A stretch of DNA of 64,000 nucleotides from Phlebopus portentosus (Eukaryota; Basidiomycota; Agaricomycetes; Boletales; Boletinellaceae), in NCBI GenBank assembly GCA_037892935.1, contig JAYXKI010000004.1:1488001-1552000 (forward strand), read 5' to 3'. Made by a program: the position numbers and the translations under genes. How positions within the stretch are numbered: the stretch's first letter is position 1; every line of letters starts with the position of its first letter. The notes beneath the pieces are model-generated. The model was not told the origin of the DNA, searched no databases, and saw only the letters and a list, made by a program, of their open reading frames with translations. This document shows, piece after piece, positions 55,489 through 64,000 of the stretch.

Positions 55489-57456
55489 CTACATAGAATC
55501 GAGCGTCCGCTGCAGAATTCGAAGGTCATCCTGTTTTCGTATTTTGAGATCGGAGATATTGCGACCCGCCATCAACTCTTCGCAAAGCTGAACAGTTGGA
55601 TAAGACACTTCACCATCCTTGCCGCCCCAATCAAAGTCAACCAATATCACCGTTTCCCCATTATAGAGTATGTTGGGGCCTCGAAGGTCTCCATGGACCA
55701 GACCTTCAGCATGGAATGAATCCACGAGATCCCTCATAATACTTTTTAAGCTGTCTCGTTTCTCCTGAGTAATCTCTGCTTTGGCCAGATACTCCACAGG
55801 AGCAATCAAGTCCATGGCAACGGCGAACCATCCACCGGGGAGTTTCTTGTGACCAAGGAGTTTCGGGGCATGATGACGAACGGCGCAAAACCTATGCAAG
55901 TCTATCGAATACTGACGAGAAAACTTCACAATAATCTCACGGCCGTCGTTTGTCTCAGCCATGAAAAGAAGACGAGAGTCTCGCCAGGGACCAAATCGGC
56001 GGACAATTCGGAAGCTGAATGGCTCATTTGAAGAGCCGCCCTCTGTAGGAAGATGCGAGATGTACGGGAAACGCATATCGGCGTGTCTATTGATGTCAGG
56101 CATACTGGCATCTTCAGTGATTCGTCTGATAAGAACAGTTGCCGCGGCAAAGGCGGCATACAGTGCACTCCGTTGATCCCCCTCGCCTCCAGATGGACAA
56201 CAAGACAGCCAAGGAGTGAGACTGACAGCACGAGCCCTGGAATCAACAAACAATATCGCATAAAACCCGACCCACGTATCTATTCCTCATCAGCAAAGTG
56301 CGTGCATACTAATGACCGTTGCAGCTCACCAACAACACTTATACCCATACACGGCGCCCGCCATAGCATCAATTCTTTGTTTGGGCCTCCTAGAGCTTCA
56401 GCCCTCCCACGCGCAGTATATCCGACCATTTGAATATGGATTCCCCCGGTTCCACTGCCACTATTTTTGAACTCGACAACGCCTCCCACCGTCTTATGCT
56501 CTGTCAGGAAGTGGCCGTCCGATATCACCTTATCAATTAAAGCCCTACCAAAGGTGGCATTATTAATGCCATATGCAACGAAAATCTTGTTGATAGCTTC
56601 AAGACCAGCTCTATTACGACGATCCTCATCCGGATAGGTTAGACACATTTTCTCGGCAAAGTCGTCAATGAGTGAACGACATTGTCCACGCGGTATGCTC
56701 GCAACGTTGACGGGAAGACCATCGTATGTTCGGAAAGTGTCAAGAAATTCACCAAAGCCATCGAATAGAAGAGAGACTGGAGATACATCGGTATCCGGAT
56801 TGGGGATGTCATCGAGGATTCTTTGTTGAGAATTACCCTGAATAGTGGAATACGTCGTAGCAAGTGTTGACGGCGCAATCTCGACAATTTGTTGCTTCTT
56901 GAAGCGTTCGATTTGCACAGAAAGGTCTCCCTCGTCGCGCATGCGTTTAGCTTGATGCAGTTTGTTAGCAGTAGTAACAGTGAAGGCAACGAATGAAAGC
57001 TCACCCGAGACAACCTGGCGTAACTCGTTCAAATCTGAGGGACACGGAAGTGAGTAAAAGTGAGTCTAGGAGTCAAGCCAGATACCGGCTTGAAAAGAGG
57101 AAGAAGCGCGACGCACCGGGAACCTCGATAAGCAGTATCTCTTCGGAGGGGGAGAGGGCGAGTTCCGTTGTCTTTTGTCGAATAGCAAGCATTTTGGTTT
57201 TGGTCCGGTCAGTGAAGTCGACGTTACTCAAGTCCTTCTTCAACTGTTCCAAGTCCATCTCTGCGAGCAGTTTTGGGTCCATGCATCTCCACACGGTCAG
57301 CACTCTAGGAGCGACGTTCCCGAGGACGTCTGGTTGCTCTTCCTTGATCTTCTTTTTCAATTCCTGAATGCGTGCATCGGGGCCGACGATAACAGAAAAG
57401 GGATCTCCAAAGGCAGCCTTCTTCTCGTGATCGATGAGCAGGCACCAGACTTCCAT
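55489..57456 (-). CDS. Crinkler (CRN)-like protein with kinase-like domain, unit 2
   Basis: Exons complement 57117-57456, 56330-57034 and 55489-56279. I saw no coding difference from the unit 1 gene; the one substitution noticed lies in the first intron (CCAGATACC versus CCAGGTACC). Crinkler-like header, linker and HGDLRGPN/DFDWGG kinase-like domain are therefore as described there. Such near identity, compared with about 1% divergence over the UstYa-like segment, suggests conversion or a recent common origin. Element E begins 111 bp upstream of its ATG. Confidence 0.75.
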
Positions 57457-57567
57457 GCTGACTGTCGTGATAGAGATAGAGTGCGGCCAAACGCAGAGCC
57501 ACGAACGACACGTCATATGGTCACGTGACAGTGTAATAAAATTCCCACACACAGCGGGCAATGATGC

Positions 57568-57985
57568 TGTAAGGACTCGAACATTTTCCTTTTCTTTTCT
57601 TATGTCATCATTCATTTTAATATTCTTTTTCCTTTTCTTTTATTTTTCTTATGTGCTTATTCACCCAATTGCCGGAACATTCCACAATGTTCTATCACGC
57701 TCACTAATCATCTCATTCCTTGTCATGTGACTTCCCATTAGAGTAGACCTTTCCCACGTTCAAAGTCTATATAAGTAGATAGTTTGACTCTTTCGTTCCT
57801 TGTCTTTCTATTCTACTTACCTTCACTGCGACATAGGTATCTACTCTTGTATTATTAGTTTGCTGAATTCTACTTACCTTCACTGCGACATAGCGTGCGT
57901 ATAGCCCGGCAACTCGCATTAGCTAGTTGTTTGTTGTTGTGTTGGCCGCCTCGAGATTGACGCCCATTAGTCTCGCTGCCTAACA
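57568..57985 (+). repeat. 5' LTR of chromovirus E
   Basis: 418 bp with TATATAA box and two 57-bp units; PBS at 57987-57997. Confidence 0.95.
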
Positions 57986-58378
57986 TAATAGAAAGACCTA
58001 CTCTCGAACCCGTGGGTTAACCACTCGTTCGTCGCTACTTCACGCAGGAGACATATCGACGGTCGACGACCGCACCCATCCCGGATTTATCTGAGCAACC
58101 CCTATCTTGCCCGTCAAGGTCCGACTGACTTTGACGTGTCCCGATAGTTCCCGAAACAATCAATCCTCCAATCGTGGCGCTCTGAATCACTCTTCTGTGG
58201 AACTCGCATCAGACGTTCTCTTGGGTGACTCATAGAGTCCAATCATCATCAAGCATCTCGTTCATCATCTACCTCGGTGCCTTCCAACTAGTCATCAATT
58301 TCAAAGACGAGCCGGTCATCCGAAGTCGGTCCCGTCCGAACACCATTCCAATCCTCGTTCCACCCCCAGCCTATCAAG

Positions 58379-59830
58379 GTGGATCTGACTGACGATCAGC
58401 GGGCAGCTCTCCCGACAAACACTAGGTGGAGCATGTCGCGAGGACAGTATATCGTCAAGTCGGGTGATCAAACCTTCATTGCTTGGTGGGATGAGGCTGC
58501 GAAGAAGTGGTACTCTACCAGAGGGGACAAGTCCCAATATTGGAGAGCAAAACAAGAGGGTGACATAGATGATCCCGCACCCCCTACCCCCACACGATCA
58601 ACGGCTTCATTACCAGGGCCATCAACATTGACAGGCCAGATGTCAGCCCCACCTATAGCACCTTCGTTGTCTTTCACTGAACCACGAGAGCCTGCTCCGC
58701 TCGTACCAACAGATGAAGAAGAGGAGGACGAGGAAGGAGAGCAAGAAATGTCACTGTTGAAGGAATCGATAACAGACCTTGCTACAGCGATCACGCTAGC
58801 ACTCCAGGCAGCAGGAGAAGGAACGGGCCAAGGATCGAAGTCGAACAAGGTTCATGTCGCCAAGCCCCGAGACTTCAACGAGGAGCACGGATATGTCGAC
58901 TTCAAACGAGAGCTGCATCTGTATGTTTATGCGTCAGAGTTGGAGTTTAGGACGAGCAAAGCAAAGATCATGTTTGCTCTGTCGTATATGAAGAGCGGTG
59001 CTGCTGCAAGCTGGGCGGAAAGCTACACGAGCAGTGCAATCGACGAACATGGTAGGATAGCATTCAAGGACACTTGGGACGCTTTCCTAAAGAAGCTTGA
59101 TACCTCGTTTGATGACCCAGCCCATTCTCAGAAAGCATTTGAACGACTCGACGCGATGTATCAAGGCGATCTCAATGCGGATGAATTCTTCAACAAGTTT
59201 GACATTTGTCGAGTAGACGCTGGACTGGCTATGGAGGCTCACGACAAATGACTGATGAGTCACCTCAAGAGGGCTCTAAACCCGAAGGTGGTTGAAGGTA
59301 TCATGCGCCTACCTAACGAGCCAACGATGTATGAGGAATTCAAGAAGGCTGCAGTCAAGGTTGACAGGGTCGAGCGCCAGATCAGAGATCTGATGGCCGA
59401 ATGCCGGAGGAAGACAATCAGCTCGACGATCATGAAACCAGCACCACCACCATTGAAACATCCAACACCACCTCAACAAGCAGCTCACCCCTTCGCTCCA
59501 CCCGCCCAAGATCGTCGTGACGCCACTGGAGTAACGTATGGAGGCTTAGGTCAGCCGATGGACGTGATGATGAACCAGGCATGCCGTACACGCACTTGCT
59601 ATAAGTGTGGTCAGGTAGGCCACTACATCCGAGAATGCCCCCGAGGCCGTGAAGCGATACGTGCAATTATTGCGGCCTTTGTTCCAGCAGACAGAAAGGC
59701 GCTCTTCGAGGAACTTGGCCAAGCAAAGGAATCCTCCTTTGAAGAGGTCGACGACGTCGATGTACGAGCGGTACCCACTGATCTGGAAGAACTCGTGGAA
59801 GGCGAGAGTTTTCCAGAAGACCAGATGTAG
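58379..59830 (+). pseudogene. gag of chromovirus E, one stop
   Basis: Recognisable from VDLTDDQRAALP to TAG at 59828. TGA at 59249-59251 replaces TGG and is shared with B. Start codon position reads ACG (58307-58309). Knuckle intact, slippery heptamer altered to GAGTTTT (59806-59812). Confidence 0.88.
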
Positions 59831-62800
59831 ACGTCGGAATGACTGGTCGATCACCTAAAGGATTCTTTTGTCAGACTCGTTAAAATATAATCGTCCTGTT
59901 GTACAATACCAAGATGCGAATATCAGTGATGGTTTCACCCTTCGAAAACTCCTTACCGATGTAATACCTGATGAACCTGAAGTGGACGACGATGACTTCG
60001 ACGTCTACACAGATTTGTTGGTTAGAAAAGTGAATGCGCAAGCAGGTGATTCAAACGAGCTTAGTGTGGAAGAGCGGAATCAAACCGCTATAAAAAATGA
60101 GGTTGAGGCGGAAGCACCTTACCACGAGAACGTTGTTGCTCAGGCGAACGATACTGAAGCAGTATGGGATGTGGTTGGCAGACGCGCGGCTGAGGTATGG
60201 CGCGAGGGCATAGTGGACGCAGATCAATTCGTCCGGAGGGAGGGAGGAAAAGAGTTGGATGCCTTCATTAGCATTGTACATCCAAAAGTAGCAGGCGATG
60301 ATGAAGTAGATTTGTCAAACCCTCTACTTGAAGAGGAGAACTTCATCGATGCTCATGCACTAATTGACTCGGGATGCACGGGTTCATGTATCGACGAGGG
60401 TTTTGTCAAACGATACGGTTTCCCCACCCAAAGGTACATTCGGCCTAGACCAGTCTTCAATGCTGATGGAACAAGCAATGAGGCGGGATTGATCAAGGAA
60501 TATGTAGTCGTAAGAATGTTCTTTGGGAAACATGAGGAGGACATCCGACTGGCGGTGACATCTTTAGCATCGAGCAACATCTTCCTCGGACATGACTGGT
60601 TGACGAAACACAATCCTGAGATCGACTGGAGGTCAGTGTAGACTATCAGACTCTCCTAGATGGGGACAAAGGTGGCGGCGGCGGCGTTCGACCACAGGGA
60701 GGCGATGTCAAAGGTGTCGAGAGGAAAAAGGGGAGGTCCTACCAGATCTACAGACTACCTACAGGCTTTCAGAAGCGACACTCAGCTCAGATGGACAAGG
60801 GTCTGGCCATTAGGCAGATCCGCCACACCTTCGAATAACTCGCCGCGGCGATATGGTCTTCAACGGCTGAATAGGGATCGCCGAGTCTGACTGAACCGGC
60901 GAAGGGGTCGCAGCGGCAGACTGGATGCAGTGCCGCTAGAGGTTCGCACTAGTGCAATTCCGCCCGGTAGTTGGAGAGATGACGTCGGAACGACACAGAG
61001 AAGGCGGGGGTGAGAGAGGGTCAACACCACTTGAAAGGGTAGTAGTGTCGGCAGTGGAACGACGCGGAGGCAGCGAGAAGTGGGAGACTGGATTCAGACG
61101 GAAAGGGACGCCGGCGCCGGCGGTAGCGGCGAACACAAGAAGAGTGACAGCTGCGTCGAGACATCGAGGAAGTACGACAGATGCCTAGAAGAGTGACGGC
61201 TGCATCGAGGCGTTGAGGAAGAATCACAAACAATCTGAACCAAGCAGCAGCGAGGAAATATAAAAGGGGGCCTCAGGCGTGGGGAGAAATCGAAGATTGC
61301 AGGATTGGTTACTAGAGAAGTGACGGCTGCGTCGGGACGTAGAGGAGGAATCCCAAATGCTCAGGACCGAGCGGCGGCGGAGGATTGAGAGAGAGGGACA
61401 GCGATGCAGATATAAGTGGGAAATCCCTGGAGGGATTACTAGAAGAGCGACAGCTGCACAGAAGGGAGATGTCCAGGGCGGCGAATGAGCTCAGCGGCTT
61501 CTGTCCTGTGAGATCTGGGGCCACGCCGTCAGGACGGGATCGGCGAGGGCACGTGACCGGGAGTTCGCCCGATCCGGCTGTCAGGTTCTCTGTATATACT
61601 GGTTTCTTGAAAGAGGCTTCTTTACTTGTGGTTGGTCTCTGGTAACTGCGTTCTAGAGTGTATATCTGCTGCTTTTTAGGATAGATACATGCTCTCTATA
61701 TATACTATGAGTCCTTGATAAGAAATATTACTTAAAGCGGCGGGCAGCGAGGCGTGACAGGTGTGCCGTGACAGCAGGGGCCGCCGCCGAGATGCACCGC
61801 CAAGCCACCAAGACCTAGGGGCGCCCCAATCAGAATGGCGGCATGCTGGTATGTCGTGTCGAACGTCGGGGCCATTCGGATCGGTCAGGACGCGCTCTAT
61901 ATGGATCTGAAACGCCAAGGGGTCGAATAAAACTAAAAGGGGGAATATACGGACGGCCGCCGGGCGCGCTACCGCACTCGGCGTACAATGTGGGATGATA
62001 AGAATATGAAACAATCAACGAAATGGACCTGAGATTGGCTATCATTCACCCAGCCGGCGTGGTGGCGGGCATACACCTCCGCGATGGCGCAATATATATC
62101 CGCTGCAGCGTGTCCGGCCGCCGTGCGAGCATTTCCAAAGCCCGGAGTCACTGGATTCGGCAGAACCGTTCTTGAGAGAGGCTGGAGAAGGGGAACTAGG
62201 ATTTAGTCGAAGGGGGGGACAAGGTGATCATAAGATAGGAGTGGAGGCGTCACCGCCAGTTCGTATGATCAGCGGCGGTGGCGGCGGCAGCGTGGGTGCT
62301 GTTCCTAGGCCACCGAAGGTCCGGCGGCCGCTGACCAGGCTGTATTATGGGTAATGGCGGCGAAGGCTGGTTTGCTGACAATAGTACGCGGGGTGTCCTG
62401 GGTATGGCATAGGGGAGTACAGCCCTTACAGGCCTGTGCTGCTGGACCGGTACAGGTTAGTGTGGCGCACTACATCGGGAACAGTCAAGTTCACGTGTTG
62501 CCCTGTCGAATGTGAGTCATCACTATCAAGCAAGGAGATAGACGAAGCATTTGTGAGGAATGTGCAGATGAAGGAGGCGGCGAAGTGGCCACCTTATCTG
62601 GAAGAATACGCGGACGTCTTTAGTGAAGAATCATTTGAACGCCTACCAAACCATCAAACGTGGGACCATGCTATCGACTTGAAGCCAGATTTTAAGCCCA
62701 GCGATTGCAAGGTTTACCCATTGTCGCCGAAAGAACAAGAGGCGATGAAGGAGTTCATCGAAGAGAACCTAGCATCTGGATGCATCCGACAGTCGAAATC

Positions 62801-64000
62801 CCCGATGGCATCTCCGTTCTTCTTTATTAAGAAGGAAGATGGGAGTTTACAAGTGATCCAAGACTATCGAAAGCTTAACGAAGGAACGGTTAAGAACAAA
62901 TACCTGTTGCCATTGATAAATGAGCTCATCGACAAGGTCAAGGATGCGAAATACATCATGAAGCTCGACGTTCGCTGGGGATATTACAACATTCGGATTC
63001 GTGAGGGCGATGAATGGAAGGCGGCATTTAGGACGAACTTAGGGTTATTCGAACCAACGGTCATGTTTTTCGGATTATGCAATGCGCCAGCGACATTCCA
63101 AGGTTTCATGAACGATATCTTTCGAGAAATGATTCATGAGGGTATCGTCATCATTTACCTCGATGACATCCTCATTTTCTCGAATGATGTGGAGGAACAT
63201 CGTAAATGCACTAAACGAGTCTTTGAGATCCTGCGTCAAAACGGACTTTTCCTGAAGCCGCAGAAATGTGAGTTTGAGGTTGATACAGTTAAGTATCTTG
63301 GACACATCATTGGTAATGGCGAGGTTCGAATGGACCCAAAAAAGACAACAGTGGTTCAGGAGTGGCCAATCCCACAAAATGTTCACAAACTGCAACAATT
63401 CCTGGGACTAGGGAATTGGTTACGACGCTTCATAAAGGATTATAGCTCTGTCGTTAAACCATTGACTGCACTGATGGGCAAGGTGGAATGGAAGTGGGGA
63501 GAGGAAGAACAACAAGCGTTTGAAGAGTTGAAGAGTCGGTTGAGTAGTCCTCCAGTTCTAGCCATACCGAACGAGGAAGGTCCTTTCCGGGTCAAGGCAG
63601 ATGCGTCGGACTTTGCGTCTGGAGGGGTGCTCCTTCAAAAGCAAGATGACAAGTGGAAGGTAATAGCCTATCGATCATCGACTTTCCTAGAGGCCGAACG
63701 CAATTACGAGATCTATGACAAGGAGATGCTCGCAATTGTACAAGCCCTCAAGGAATGGCGGCAGTACCTTCAAGGAGCCAAGAAACCTTTTGAAGTATGG
63801 ACTGATCACGTGAACCTGACATACTTCTGATCTCCTCAGAATCTGAATCGTCGACAAGCTCGTTGGCGGCTTGATTTAGCCAAGTTTGACTTCATGCTGG
63901 TGCACAAGCCAGGGAAGACGCTAGGCAAGGCAGACATATTGTCGCAATGAGCGGACTACAACAAGGGCGAACGGGATAATGAAGATGTCACATTCATTAG
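59831..64000 (+). pseudogene. pol of chromovirus E, split by nested insertion
   Basis: One T is missing in the run near 59867 compared with B, which shifts the frame of the gag-pol overlap. Protease is intact to the insertion at 60637. RT (YLDDIL) and RNase H resume at 62475. TGA at 63828 and 63948 are shared with B. Confidence 0.88.
60637..62474. mobile_element. Nested TGTAG...CTACA insertion in chromovirus E
   Basis: Same insertion as 21235-23060 with flanks TCAG and TCGG (one substitution in the duplication). It is 12 bp longer because of a GGCGGC-type expansion near 62275. Confidence 0.7.

Larger units (their letters stand above)
40289..64000. repeat. Tandem segmental duplication, unit 2 (cut by window end)
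   Basis: Second copy of the 40-kb unit. It differs from unit 1 by scattered substitutions, a 1-bp insertion near 48593, one extra 11-bp microsatellite unit near 54.5 kb, a 12-bp insertion in the nested element near 62.27 kb, and replacement of the 5' half of the Plavaka-type transposon by chromovirus C. The differences make a simple identical-read assembly collapse unlikely, but joined haplotypes of a dikaryon remain possible. Confidence 0.93.
57568..64000 (+). mobile_element. Chromovirus E with nested insertion, cut by window end
   Basis: Duplicate of element B at the same site (left flank GATGC) with the same nested insertion. The integrase, chromodomain and 3' LTR lie beyond the window. 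It lacks B's second gag stop, so it is somewhat less decayed. Confidence 0.92.

Overview
The window looks like a repeat-rich piece of a basidiomycete (probably agaricomycete) nuclear genome. Evidence: short GT-AG introns of about 50-80 bp with CTRAY-like branch points, Ty3/gypsy chromoviruses, a Plavaka/EnSpm-type DNA transposon, UstYa-like and Crinkler-like genes, and many CGA-to-TGA decay mutations inside repeats. Species cannot be told from sequence alone.

The dominant structure is a tandem segmental duplication with a period of about 40 kb. Position 1 corresponds to position 40289, and the homology runs to the end of the window. Visible unit order: UstYa-like oxidase gene (minus) - terminal-inverted-repeat element broken by a Plavaka-type transposon - Crinkler-kinase gene (minus) - chromovirus with a nested 1.8 kb insertion. 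In unit 1 this is followed by a repeat mosaic (about 26.6-38.2 kb) and a small gene island: a RidA-like gene, a single-pass membrane protein gene, and the 3' end of the UstYa-like gene that starts unit 2.

Five chromovirus copies of one family are present, plus a split fragment: A (1762-8303, +), B (18165-26588, +), D (31309-37840, -), C (41565-48163, +), E (57568 to beyond the window, +), and a minus-strand fragment around 26.6-29.1 kb. LTRs are 418 bp, or 361 bp when one copy of an internal 57-bp repeat is missing. Each element has gag with a CCHC knuckle, then protease, RT, RNase H, integrase and chromodomain. All copies carry premature stops, mostly CGA to TGA. The family shows two coherent expression and replication signals: an 11-nt primer-binding site one base after the 5' LTR that is complementary to the predicted mRNA 5' end (Tf1/sushi-type self-priming), and a -1 slippery heptamer GGGTTTT in the gag frame just before the gag stop.

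The DNA transposon (1110-14788) has CACCGYGTGTTG termini and a 3-bp AAA target duplication. It sits inside an older MITE-like element, and chromovirus A (TSD GGCGA) sits inside it: a three-layer nest. It holds a decayed Plavaka-type transposase and a convergent coiled-coil second gene. In unit 2 its 5' half was lost and element C lies at the junction without a target duplication.

The genes that look functional are the UstYa-like oxidase (complete in unit 2, cut by the window edge in unit 1), two nearly identical Crinkler-kinase genes, and the membrane protein gene. The RidA-like gene appears frameshifted near its C-terminus. No operon-like cooperation is evident. The recurring theme is host genes embedded in, and probably rearranged by, transposons.
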